The notes below the pieces were generated by a model that saw only the letters and a list, made by a program, of their open reading frames with translations, had not been told where the DNA came from and did no database searches. Positions 17,497 through 25,791 of a stretch of DNA of 61,408 nucleotides are shown here, piece after piece; position 1 is the first letter of the stretch; each line of letters opens with the position of its first letter. The translations under genes were made by a program, and so were the position numbers. This stretch comes from Actinomycetes bacterium (GTDB taxonomy: Bacteria; Actinomycetota; Acidimicrobiia; Acidimicrobiales; SZUA-35), in NCBI GenBank assembly GCA_024276425.1, contig JAJRXF010000133.1, forward strand, positions 1 to 61,408, in the 5' to 3' direction.

Positions 17497-18468
17497 ATGC
17501 TAAGAAGCTGGAAAGACCTGGACCACTTCCAAGAGTTCATCGATTCGGGTGGAATTGTCGAACCGGGCGATGACATGCCGGATGAGTACCGCTCCGAGGT
17601 ATTCCGCTTTATCGAGTTTCATGCCAATTCTGAGCTCATGGGTGGCCTGACCGAGCGCGACTGGATCCCAAAGACACCAGGATTGCGGCTGAAGCAGATC
17701 TTCTTGGCCAAAACCCAGGACGAGATAGGACACGCACACCTGCTGTACATGGTGGCAGCCGACATGGGGGTTAAGTCTCGGAACCAGATGATCGAAGAAC
17801 TCTTCGCTGGCAAATCTCGATTCCATAATGTTTTTCATTACCAGGCCGTTACCTGGGCCGACCAGGTCGCGATCGCCTTCTTGGTTGACGCTGCCGCGTT
17901 TGCGAGCCAGCGGGCTGTCTTCGCCCAATGCACCTACGGACCATACAAAAGAGTTCTGAAGCGAATCGTGGCTGAGGAGGGCTTTCACTTGCGACACGGC
18001 GAAGACATGCTGATGAGCCTGGCCGAGGGAAGCCCGATCCAACACCAAATGTTTCAGGAAGCACTGGAACGTTGGTGGTGGCCGGCGGTGCAGCTTTTTG
18101 GCCCCGACTCCGATCCGGCTGATCCGCTGCTGAAATGGAAGATAAAGTCCGAACGCAATGAGGTCCTACGAATGGCCTACATCCAGAAGTTTGTCCCTCT
18201 ACTTCAAGGGTACGGGTTTAAGATTCCCGATGACGAACTGCGCTATGACGAGGCATCCAAGAAATGGCTGACCAGCGAGATCGACTGGGAACCGCTGAAG
18301 GCAACGATGCGCAACGGCGGACCGGACTCGAGACGCAGAATCGCCAACGCATCGGCGAACTGGTCCGAAACGCGTTGGGTTCGAGACGCCCTCGACGCAG
18401 CAGCCGACAACCAATCGAAGAATGCTGCGGCGGACGGGTTGGCCAGATCAGCAGGAACTGCCGCCTAG
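17497..18468 (+). CDS. paaA: 1,2-phenylacetyl-CoA epoxidase, catalytic subunit A
   Basis: Catalytic di-iron subunit of the multicomponent monooxygenase that forms the 1,2-epoxide of phenylacetyl-CoA. The ferritin-like four-helix bundle carries the iron ligands in FIEFHANSELMGG (about 43), TQDEIGHAHLLY (Glu and His near 72-78) and AEEGFHLRHGEDM (about 159-171). Length 323 versus about 310 in E. coli. It forms a complex with PaaC and PaaB and needs electrons from PaaE, which is not present in this cluster. paaD follows after 2 bp, so the two are translationally coupled. Confidence 0.97.
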   Translation: MLRSWKDLDHFQEFIDSGGIVEPGDDMPDEYRSEVFRFIEFHANSELMGGLTERDWIPKTPGLRLKQIFLAKTQDEIGHAHLLYMVAADMGVKSRNQMIEELFAGKSRFHNVFHYQAVTWADQVAIAFLVDAAAFASQRAVFAQCTYGPYKRVLKRIVAEEGFHLRHGEDMLMSLAEGSPIQHQMFQEALERWWWPAVQLFGPDSDPADPLLKWKIKSERNEVLRMAYIQKFVPLLQGYGFKIPDDELRYDEASKKWLTSEIDWEPLKATMRNGGPDSRRRIANASANWSETRWVRDALDAAADNQSKNAAADGLARSAGTAA

Positions 18469-18470
18469 CT

Positions 18471-18980
18471 GTGACCATACCAATCGACCTAGACGATTCG
18501 ACCCCAGCTCCCCCCATGGGTCCAAGCCCACTCCAACACAGGGTTCATAAGGCTCTCGAACAGGTGACTGACCCCGAATACCCCGATATATCCATCGTGG
18601 ATCTTGGCCTAGTCGAACAAGTCACAGCCCAAGAGAACGGCCAGGTTCTTGTTGGCCTAATCCCCACCTTCTCGGGCTGTCCGGCCCTGGCCATGATTGC
18701 CAAGGATGTGCAGACCGCCCTGGGTTCGGTCCCGGGAATTGAATCGGTCGACGTGCGATGGTTAACCAGCCCTGTGTGGTCCACCGACAGAATCACCGCC
18801 TCGGCCAAAGCCCGCCTATCAAGTGACTACACCGTCATCCTGCGACACAAGGATGGAACCCTGCGTTGCCCTGTTTGTGGGAGCAACGCCGTGGCCGACC
18901 AATCAATGGCTGGTCCGACCCGCTGTCGTTCGCTGGCCTGGTGTCCAAGTTGTCGAAACCCAGTAGAGGTGATGCGCTAG
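18471..18980 (+). CDS. paaD: Phenylacetate-CoA oxygenase assembly protein PaaD
   Basis: A MIP18/DUF59-type iron-sulfur maturation factor needed for activity of the PaaABCE epoxidase. The N-terminal DUF59 domain is seen in LEQVTDPEYPDISIVDLGLVEQV and LIPTFSGCPALAMIAKDV (conserved Cys). The C-terminus has the PaaD-specific metal-binding cysteines CPVCGSN and CPSCRNPVEV. GTG at 18471, right after the paaA stop, is chosen because it starts a compact 169-residue protein; an internal ATG at 18516 is an alternative. The position between paaA and paaB is unusual, since the common order is paaABCDE. Confidence 0.93.
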   Translation: MTIPIDLDDSTPAPPMGPSPLQHRVHKALEQVTDPEYPDISIVDLGLVEQVTAQENGQVLVGLIPTFSGCPALAMIAKDVQTALGSVPGIESVDVRWLTSPVWSTDRITASAKARLSSDYTVILRHKDGTLRCPVCGSNAVADQSMAGPTRCRSLAWCPSCRNPVEVMR

Positions 18981-19058
18981 TGCGACACCTTGTTTATTGC
19001 AGCGTTATCGCAGCCCAGCATCTCACCGTAGGGCCGCCAGATGGAAGGACCAGGTCGT

Positions 19059-19355
19059 ATGAGAACTTATGAGGTATTTCTCAAGCGAGCAGGCAAGGAA
19101 GAGTTTCGCCATGCTGGTGCCCTGGACGCGCCCGATGACGACATGGCCAGATTATTGGCACGAGAGAGCTACGTTCGGCGGGGCGAGGGATCGCTGATGT
19201 GGCTGGTCGCTCGGGCCAACATTGTCGAAGGTGACTCAGACTTTCTCGAACCAAACTTTGACAAGCCCCACCGCCACAATGATGGGTCAAACATTGCGGC
19301 ACGGCGAAAACGCCAGCGGTCCGCTGCCTCAGCAGATACAGAGCCCTCAGCATGA
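19059..19355 (+). CDS. paaB: 1,2-phenylacetyl-CoA epoxidase, subunit B
   Basis: Small 98-residue structural subunit of the epoxidase, proposed to bridge PaaAC heterodimers. The start MRTYEVFLKRAGKEEFRHAGALDAPDDDMARLLARESYVRR is the usual PaaB N-terminus (family motif W/Y-E-V-F-x-R; A-x-D-x-x-x-A). The ATG at 19059 has GGAAGGACCAGG upstream; an ATG at 19041 would add six residues and remove that site. The gene overlaps paaC by 4 bp (ATGA), showing tight coupling, while a 78-bp gap separates it from paaD. Confidence 0.95.
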   Translation: MRTYEVFLKRAGKEEFRHAGALDAPDDDMARLLARESYVRRGEGSLMWLVARANIVEGDSDFLEPNFDKPHRHNDGSNIAARRKRQRSAASADTEPSA

Positions 19356-20104
19356 CCAGTGAACTAAGCCCCGCAGCGGCCGACTATCTGCTTGCCTTCG
19401 CTGATGACGAGCACATGATTGGCGCTCGTCATACCGCCTGGATCGGCATGGGGCCCTTCCTCGAAGAAGACCTGGCGTTTTGTTCCATCGCTCAGGATGA
19501 ACTCGGCCATGCCGTCGCGCTGTATGAGTTCCTTACCGACGATGTCGACCGGTTCGCCCTGCTCCGAAAGCCACAAGAGTATCGATCCTGTGCATTCGCG
19601 GAGTTGGAATGTGGCGATTGGGTGGATGCTTTAGTCCGACACTGGCTCTATGACCGGGCCGAGCAACTTCGGTGGGAAGCTCTATCGGGGTCGGCCAACC
19701 AAAGTATTTCCGAGGTGGCGGTTCGAGCCGAGCGCGAAGAGTCCTTTCATCGTGCTCATGCCGAGTCCTTCATGAGCCGAATCTCCGCCTCGAACGACAC
19801 TTCATCGATCTCAAAGCTCAGTGAGGCTATTGTCCGTTTATTGCCGGTTGCCCAAGGAATCTGGCAGCCCTCCGATCGAGAAGAAGAGGCCATCAGAGAG
19901 GGGTTTGCCACTGCTTCTTCGGCCTCGATGGCTCAGAGTTGGAACTCAATGATTCAGGAAGATCTCCTTCGCTGGGGCCTTGATATCGATGTCTCGAGTT
20001 CCACTGGGGCGTTGGGGAGCCGAACCGAACGAAGCCAGGGTTTCGAGAGACTCTTGGCCTCCCTCCAGGAGGTCATCAATATCGACCCGGCCACCGCTTG
20101 GTAA
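19352..20104 (+). CDS. paaC: 1,2-phenylacetyl-CoA epoxidase, structural subunit C
   Basis: Ferritin-like partner of PaaA without a functional iron centre in characterised members; it stabilises PaaA and helps bind substrate. The 250-residue sequence has AQDELGHAVALYEFL and EREESFHRAHAESFM, the positions equivalent to the di-iron motifs, and HWLYDRAEQLRWEAL typical of PaaC. It begins inside the paaB stop (ATGA overlap). A 72-bp gap follows to the DUF3237 gene. Confidence 0.95.
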   Translation: MTSELSPAAADYLLAFADDEHMIGARHTAWIGMGPFLEEDLAFCSIAQDELGHAVALYEFLTDDVDRFALLRKPQEYRSCAFAELECGDWVDALVRHWLYDRAEQLRWEALSGSANQSISEVAVRAEREESFHRAHAESFMSRISASNDTSSISKLSEAIVRLLPVAQGIWQPSDREEEAIREGFATASSASMAQSWNSMIQEDLLRWGLDIDVSSSTGALGSRTERSQGFERLLASLQEVINIDPATAW

Positions 20105-20176
20105 GCGGAGGACCTGATAGCAAGACAAAGAGTTACCACAAGCCCAAATATCTCCAACAACACGAAAGAACATCTC

Positions 20177-20569
20177 ATGGCAACACTGACCGAATTCTGC
20201 AAAATTTCCGCCAAACTCAGTTTCGCTCCCATTGGCAAGCTTGCCGGCGGCATGCGAGTTGATCTCGCCTTCACCGGCACCGCAACCTCGACCCATTGGG
20301 AGGGCGAACGCCCAGTCTCAGGCATTGACTACGTCACCGTTCGAAAAGACGGCTCGACCGAGCTCAACATCCGTGGCCAGATTGGCTCAGGCAAAGACGT
20401 TATTGCCTACACCGCTGTTGGGCGTGGCGATCAGGACGGTGCACGCGAACTATTCCTTTTCGAAACCGCAGTTGAGGAGATGGCCTGGCTCAACAATGCC
20501 GTCGGGGTTGCCCTGGGCTCCGCCGACGGGGACGCGCTGGAACTCACCGTCTATATCGCCACCACATAG
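20177..20569 (+). CDS. DUF3237-like small protein in the phenylacetate cluster
   Basis: This 130-residue soluble protein resembles the DUF3237 beta-barrel family: an N-terminal strand with KISAKLSFAPIGKLAGGMRVDLAFTG, GIDYVTVRKDGSTELNIRG in the centre, and FETAVEEMAWLNNAVGVALG near the end, the last being the most family-like. There is no signal peptide or catalytic motif I can name. It is transcribed between paaC and the paaG-like gene, with its stop 2 bp before the next ATG. This suggests a role in handling a pathway intermediate or assisting the isomerase; that role is inference only. Confidence 0.65.
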   Translation: MATLTEFCKISAKLSFAPIGKLAGGMRVDLAFTGTATSTHWEGERPVSGIDYVTVRKDGSTELNIRGQIGSGKDVIAYTAVGRGDQDGARELFLFETAVEEMAWLNNAVGVALGSADGDALELTVYIATT

Positions 20570-20571
20570 CA

Positions 20572-21369
20572 ATGCCCGAATCAAGCGTAATTCTCCACGT
20601 CGAAAACGCGTTGGCGGACATCACCCTCAACCGTCCTACGGTCATGAACAGCCTCGACGAGGAGATGGTCGAGCGATTCCACGATGTTCTCGATCGCATC
20701 CAGAATCATATTGAGGACAACGGCCGAGTAAGGGCCGTTGTGATCACGGGGAACGGTCGGGCCTTCTCCGCCGGTCGCGATTTGTCTGAGGCGTCTCCGT
20801 TGGAGGAGGATGCGCAGGCCATCCTCGCCAATGTGTTCAATCCACTCATCGCCCGAATCCGCTCAATCCCCGTACCAACGATCGCGGCTGTCAATGGTGC
20901 GGCCCTGGGAGTTGGGTTTGGCATTGCCATGGCCTGTGACATCGTCATCGCTAGTGACAAGGCCAAACTGGGCTCGCCCTTTGCCAGTATCGGCTGCGTA
21001 CTCGATTCGGGGGGGCATCGTGCGATGGTCGAACGAATCGGCCCCCATCGAACCCTAGACCTCATCTACACGTCTAGACTTTTGAATGGCCGTCAGGCGG
21101 CGGAAATGGGGCTCGTCAACCGTTCGGTGCCAGCAGAAGACCTTCTATCGCTAGTCAGAGAGCAAGCCTCAACTATCGCTTTAGGTCCGACTGCAGCCTT
21201 TGCCGCGTCCAAACGAATTGTCCAGTCAATCCTCGATGAAGGGTTGGACTTCTCGACCTCGCTGGCCGCGGAGGCGGCGGCCCAAGGTTCCTTGGCCGGA
21301 CAGAACGACTATGTTGAAGGGATCCAGGCGTTCATGGACAAGCGAAAACCTGAGTTTAGGGGCTACTAG
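20572..21369 (+). CDS. paaG: Enoyl-CoA hydratase/isomerase, probable epoxyphenylacetyl-CoA isomerase
   Basis: A 265-residue crotonase-fold enzyme. Oxyanion-hole segments are NGRAFSAGRDLSE (about 62-74) and AAVNGAALGVGFGIAMACDIVIAS (about 104-127). The segment ASIGCVLDSGGHRAMVERIG has an Asp (LDSGG) at the site where PaaG-type isomerases carry their catalytic acid, and lacks the Glu typical of simple hydratases (PGAGGTQ). I therefore favour PaaG, which converts the ring epoxide to oxepin-CoA, over PaaF. Context supports this. The stop overlaps the convergent GGDEF-EAL gene by 14 bp. Confidence 0.82.
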   Translation: MPESSVILHVENALADITLNRPTVMNSLDEEMVERFHDVLDRIQNHIEDNGRVRAVVITGNGRAFSAGRDLSEASPLEEDAQAILANVFNPLIARIRSIPVPTIAAVNGAALGVGFGIAMACDIVIASDKAKLGSPFASIGCVLDSGGHRAMVERIGPHRTLDLIYTSRLLNGRQAAEMGLVNRSVPAEDLLSLVREQASTIALGPTAAFAASKRIVQSILDEGLDFSTSLAAEAAAQGSLAGQNDYVEGIQAFMDKRKPEFRGY

Positions 21370-23965
21370 GGACGGGGGTGGAACTCTGACTCCGCGAGAC
21401 TGGCCTGGTTGTTGGGTCAAAGGCCGCCATTGCTTGGGCATCCATTGGGCGAGAAAAGTGGAATCCTTGAGCAATGTCGATTTCCGCCCTGCGGACCATG
21501 TTTAGACACTCTTCGCTCTCCACTCCCCCGATCACCAACTCAAAGCCCAGCTTGGCCGTCAGGGCCTGAATAGCCACCAGGCCGCCAGCAATAGTGCGAT
21601 CCCAGTCGGCGTCATCAACAAGTTCGGGATCGAAGAAGTGACGGTCAAGCTTGACACCGTCGATGTCCAGATGGGTTAGATCCCCAAGCCTGGTCGAGTC
21701 GCGGCCGAACTGATCGATCACGATTCGGACCCCCAGTTCTCGCAAGGCGGCCATGGTTCGGCGAGACCGCTCACGATCGTTATAGATTGTTGATTCCTCC
21801 CGTTCAAGAGTAAGACGGTGAGGCTCTAGTCCAGTCCGATCAAGCAGCCGAGCCACCCGATCGACGAAGAGTGGATCGCGGTAGTGCTGTTCGCTGGTGT
21901 TGACACTCAAACACCAATCCTCACAGCCATCCGGTCCACCGTCATTTTGCCAAGAAACCAACTGGCTGGCCGCCGACTCGATGCACCATTCATCGATCGC
22001 TTCCAGCAGACCTAGCTTGTCGGCAAGGGGGAGAAATTCTACCGGGTTGACCAGTCCTCTGGTTGGGTGATTCCAGCGGACCAGAGCTTCAATTCCAACA
22101 ACTGCGTGTTTGGAGCCAGGACCAACCCGCAGGATCGGTTGATAGTGGACAACGAGTTCACCCTCATCCACGGCCTTGCGAAGGGCAAGCTCATGAGCTG
22201 CCCGGTTGGCCGAAGCAGATGCGATGGAATCGTCATGGCGAACAAAGTCCGTACTTGGATCCGACTTTGCTAGATACATGGCCTGATCAGCACGACGGAG
22301 AAGATCCTCAGCCGTTCCGTCACTGGCTAAAACAAACCCGATTGATGCTCGCACCTCGTGCTCGACTCCCAAGATCGTTGTTGGTCGATTTAATGCTGTT
22401 GAGTAGCGGCGAGCAGCGGCTTCTGCACCGCCTTGAGGGTTGACTCCACGGCAGAGGATGACGAACTCGTCCCCACCGAGACGGGCTACCGTGTCTTCCT
22501 GACGGCAAGTATTTCGTAGTCGTTCAGCCACCTCGATGAGCAATCGGTCACCAACCTCATGACCATAGGTGTCATTCACCAGCTTGAATTTGTCTAGATC
22601 AACGAACATAACGACAAGTGACTCGCCGCTGGATCTTGAGGTTTCGATGGACTCATTCAGCTTCTTCAGCAAGTTGGCCCGATTTGGCAGTCCTGTCAAC
22701 TCGTCGTAGAGAGCCTTGCGGTGAAGTTCGACCCTGGTGCGGCGCTCCTCGGAGATATCTTCAATTTGAATGAGCACCCTCGGAGACCCAGAATCGGTCG
22801 ACAAGATACTGATCGATTCACGGACCCAAACTGCAGCACCATTCCGGTCCCGGTAGCGACGCTCGCTCTGGCCAGCATCTGCGCTCCCAGACAAAACCTC
22901 TTTGATGAGTGCTCCAACATCGACACGTTCAGCCTGATCGACCAGATCGAGGAACTCCACTTCAGTTAGTTCTTCATCCAGGTAGCCAAGCAGCCGGGCG
23001 AACCGTGGATTCATGAGGTCAATCTTGCCCTCAGCATCGAGCTCAACCACCCCGATGGGAGCATGGGTAAAACTAGCCTCGAAGCGTTCAACGATAGTCT
23101 GACGCACTCGCTCTGCTCGCTCTTTGGCAATTGCTAGTCGATCGAAGCGGCGAATGAATTGGTGAACGAGAACGCCAGCGGCCAGCGAGGCAAGAACCCC
23201 AGCAAGTGTCAAAAACAGAACCTGGTCGGAGCCAACAGTCCGGGTGGTGGCGTAGTCCTCGGCTTTACCCCGAATGATCACTCTACCCTCCCGACCCAGC
23301 ATCTCGATCTCACGTACTGCCAATAGATCCGAAGCATTCTCAGCGTGGTAGTACTGCTGTCCATGTTCGACAAACCCACTTGGAACCGAGGAAAGGGGAA
23401 GGGGCTCCACCATGCCGATCAGGTCCAGTTCCAAGTTTGGTTGGGCCTCGTTTTCAAAAACGTCGAGATCCAAGACCAAAGTCACCGATGCCGACTCACC
23501 GGTTGAGAAGACCCGATAGGTCGCCATACCCGCCCACTGGCCGTCCTGGATCTGGTTCAGTCCAGACGTAACCACTGGCAGACTGCGACTGGGCTCAAGA
23601 CCATCGGGCAAGATCAGATCGCGGCCAGCTTGACCCTGTAAGCCAATCGCTTTGACCAACGGGCTCCGAGAGAACGCTCCCAGGGAGTCCGCCACCTCAC
23701 CCAAACTCTCGCTGTCATGGGCTAGAACTTCATCAATCAAAGCCTCGACACGGTCAGACTCACGAAGGATCCGACTGACTTCACTATCGCTGGACCGGGC
23801 GAATCCGTCGTAGGCGGACTCTTGGGCCGCTCTTTCCTCCTGGGCTAGGAGTTCCGACCGGCCCATGGCCGCGTTGAACGTCAGTATGAACCCACCGGCT
23901 ACGATTCCCGCCGGTAGAAGACGCAACACGCTTGCCCTTCGCACCCCATCCCAGTCGGCCTGCAA
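21356..23965 (-). CDS. Membrane GGDEF-EAL protein with CHASE-like sensor and PAS domain, degenerate EAL
   Basis: An 869-residue c-di-GMP signalling protein. Transmembrane helices near 13-32 and 240-262 enclose an extracytoplasmic CHASE-like domain (about 33-235). A PAS domain (about 295-420; THAPIGVVELDAEGKIDLMNPRFARLLGY) precedes GGDEF (about 435-590) with intact RLGGDEF near 497. The EAL domain (about 610-860) has IEALVRW near 626 but shows changes at metal or catalytic positions: the DDFG motif reads IDQFG and the EGVE motif reads GGVE. Diguanylate cyclase activity looks possible; phosphodiesterase activity looks weak or absent. The 5' end is uncertain: TTG at 23965 or GTG at 23944. Convergent with the paa operon. 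Confidence 0.9.
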   Translation of the reverse strand: MQADWDGVRRASVLRLLPAGIVAGGFILTFNAAMGRSELLAQEERAAQESAYDGFARSSDSEVSRILRESDRVEALIDEVLAHDSESLGEVADSLGAFSRSPLVKAIGLQGQAGRDLILPDGLEPSRSLPVVTSGLNQIQDGQWAGMATYRVFSTGESASVTLVLDLDVFENEAQPNLELDLIGMVEPLPLSSVPSGFVEHGQQYYHAENASDLLAVREIEMLGREGRVIIRGKAEDYATTRTVGSDQVLFLTLAGVLASLAAGVLVHQFIRRFDRLAIAKERAERVRQTIVERFEASFTHAPIGVVELDAEGKIDLMNPRFARLLGYLDEELTEVEFLDLVDQAERVDVGALIKEVLSGSADAGQSERRYRDRNGAAVWVRESISILSTDSGSPRVLIQIEDISEERRTRVELHRKALYDELTGLPNRANLLKKLNESIETSRSSGESLVVMFVDLDKFKLVNDTYGHEVGDRLLIEVAERLRNTCRQEDTVARLGGDEFVILCRGVNPQGGAEAAARRYSTALNRPTTILGVEHEVRASIGFVLASDGTAEDLLRRADQAMYLAKSDPSTDFVRHDDSIASASANRAAHELALRKAVDEGELVVHYQPILRVGPGSKHAVVGIEALVRWNHPTRGLVNPVEFLPLADKLGLLEAIDEWCIESAASQLVSWQNDGGPDGCEDWCLSVNTSEQHYRDPLFVDRVARLLDRTGLEPHRLTLEREESTIYNDRERSRRTMAALRELGVRIVIDQFGRDSTRLGDLTHLDIDGVKLDRHFFDPELVDDADWDRTIAGGLVAIQALTAKLGFELVIGGVESEECLNMVRRAEIDIAQGFHFSRPMDAQAMAAFDPTTRPVSRSQSSTPVPSSP

Positions 23966-24059
23966 TGGAACGCTAGAAGGTTGGGCGTACGAATTGAGCC
24001 TAACGGCCTAGCCATCAAGGCTACCAGCCCAAAGCCGCCTGCCGGACCGTGAACTACTG

Positions 24060-24869
24060 CTAGTCGATCGAAATCTCTTCGCTGAAATCTTGGCCAAGGT
24101 AAGCGGCGATGACGTCATCGTTAGACTGAATCTCTTTTGGCAACCCGGTTCCGATTGGTCGGCCAAAATCGACGACCAGAATACGGTCTGCGATATCCAT
24201 GACCAAACCCATGTCGTGCTCAACCAGAATCATGGAAATCCCAAGTTCTTCTCGAATGTCGAGAATAAAGCGTGCCATGTCCTCGGTCTCTTCCAAGTTC
24301 ATCCCCGCCACCGGCTCGTCCAACAGCAGCAACTCGGGGTCCATGGCCAGTGCTCGACCAAGTTCAACCCTCTTTTGAATGCCATAGGGAAGAAGGGCGA
24401 CCGGATGCTTTCGCCACTCGTTGATTTCGAGAAAGTCGATGATGTCCTCGACTCGCTCCCGATTCTCCATCTCTTCCTTCTTGGCCGGTCCGAACCATGC
24501 CATGCCGGTTAGCCAGTTGTTCTTCATTCGAATATGACGGCCAGTCAAAATGTTGTCGATAACCGTCATCTGACCAAACAAGGCGATGTTTTGGAAGGTT
24601 CGAGCGATTCCGAGGCGGGCGATTGCGTCGGGTCGTTCTCCCATGATCGACTTGCCCTTCCAGCGAATGTCGCCTTCTTGGGGACGATAGACCTGGCTGA
24701 TGCTGTTAAAGATCGAGGTTTTGCCCGCTCCATTTGGACCAATGACGGCGAACAATTCACCCTCGGTGACATGGAAGCCAACACCGTTAATGGCGGTGAC
24801 TCCGCCAAAGCGAAGGGTGATGTCTTCGACTTCGATAATCTTGGAGGTTCCGGTCTCGTTCGAACTCAT
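24060..24869 (-). CDS. livG: Branched-chain amino-acid-type ABC transporter, ATP-binding protein LivG
   Basis: A 269-residue ABC ATPase driving a Liv/HAAT-family importer. Walker A GPNGAGKTS (about 42), signature region LPYGIQKRVELGRAL and Walker B LLLLDEPVAGMN are present, with the LivG hallmark ITLRFGGVTAINGV near the N-terminus and the MVVLVEHDMGLVMDIADRI-like C-terminal H-loop region. The ATG at 24869 overlaps the livF stop (ATGA), so it is translationally coupled and last in the operon. Substrate may not be an amino acid; see the fadD context. Confidence 0.93.
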   Translation of the reverse strand: MSSNETGTSKIIEVEDITLRFGGVTAINGVGFHVTEGELFAVIGPNGAGKTSIFNSISQVYRPQEGDIRWKGKSIMGERPDAIARLGIARTFQNIALFGQMTVIDNILTGRHIRMKNNWLTGMAWFGPAKKEEMENRERVEDIIDFLEINEWRKHPVALLPYGIQKRVELGRALAMDPELLLLDEPVAGMNLEETEDMARFILDIREELGISMILVEHDMGLVMDIADRILVVDFGRPIGTGLPKEIQSNDDVIAAYLGQDFSEEISID

Positions 24870-25657
24870 GATGCCCACTTCTTGCGGCGCTTGTAGTGTT
24901 TGACGTCACGGAACGATTTGCGTTCCCCGGACTCGTCGCCGTGAAGACCGAGATAGAACTCCTTGACATCATCGTCGGCCAGGAGCTTTTGCCCCTCACC
25001 ATCCATAACGATTTTTCCGTTTTCCATGATGTAACCAAAGTCGGCGATGGACAGCGCCATCATGGCGTTCTGCTCGATCAACAGGATCGAGGTTCCCTCA
25101 CTATTGATCAGGCTGATCACGTCCCGAACCTGTTGGACCAGCAAGGGGGCCAAACCTAAGGAGGGCTCATCCAAAATCATGAGTTTTGGTTCGGCCATCA
25201 TGGCTCGGCCAATGGCGAGCATTTGCTGTTCGCCGCCGGACATATAGCCCGCCAGCTGCTTGCGACGTTCTAGCAGGCGTGGGAACAGCTCCATCACCCG
25301 GTCGTAGTTCCTTTTTGCTCCATCCTTGTTGGTGAATGCTCCAGTGGCCAGATTCTCATCGACGGTCAGCTCACCGAAGCAGCGTCGACCCTCCATGACT
25401 TGGGAGATTCCGGCGCGCACGATGGATGAGGGCTTCATGTGAGTGATGTCTTGACCGTTCCACATGATGGTGCCCTTGGTGGACTTACCTTCATGGTTGT
25501 CAAGCAGTCCGGTGGTCGCCCGAGCTGTTGTTGTCTTGCCGGCGCCGTTGGATCCGAGAAGCGCCACGACGCTGCCGTCAGGGACCTCGATAGAAAGGCC
25601 GCGCAACACGAGGGCGACCTCGTTATACACCACCTCAAGGTTGCTGATTTCAAGCAC
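24866..25657 (-). CDS. livF: Branched-chain amino-acid-type ABC transporter, ATP-binding protein LivF
   Basis: A 263-residue partner ATPase of LivG. It has VLEISNLEVVYNEVALVLRGLS at the N-terminus, Walker A GSNGAGKTT, signature MSGGEQQMLAIGRAMM and Walker B LMILDEPSLGLAP. The GTG at 25657 matches the usual LivF start and has GGGAG and AGGA upstream; an in-frame TTG at 25708 would add 17 unlikely residues. The C-terminus is longer than usual (VKEFYLGLHGDESGERKSFRDVKHYKRRKKW), with a basic tail. It is 134 bp downstream of the substrate-binding-protein gene, with a stem-loop in the gap. Confidence 0.92.
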   Translation of the reverse strand: MLEISNLEVVYNEVALVLRGLSIEVPDGSVVALLGSNGAGKTTTARATTGLLDNHEGKSTKGTIMWNGQDITHMKPSSIVRAGISQVMEGRRCFGELTVDENLATGAFTNKDGAKRNYDRVMELFPRLLERRKQLAGYMSGGEQQMLAIGRAMMAEPKLMILDEPSLGLAPLLVQQVRDVISLINSEGTSILLIEQNAMMALSIADFGYIMENGKIVMDGEGQKLLADDDVKEFYLGLHGDESGERKSFRDVKHYKRRKKWAS

Positions 25658-25754
25658 TGTCCTGGGCTCCCAACTGGCTGGTTTTGGAACGAATCTGAGA
25701 GAAGTCAACCTTGGATCGAGGGTGGATACCTCCGACCCAAGGTTGACCAGGGAC

Positions 25755-25772
25755 TACATCAGGCGATGTAGC
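25755..25772 (-). terminator. Stem-loop between livK and livF
   Basis: CTACATC-AGGC-GATGTAG is a perfect 7-bp hairpin located 20-37 bp after the livK stop. There is no U-tract, so it is more likely a leaky attenuator or a 3'-end stabiliser that keeps the binding-protein mRNA more abundant than the downstream ATPase message. Interpretation is inferred. Confidence 0.45.
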
Positions 25773-25791
25773 TCAACAACGCAACGATGCC

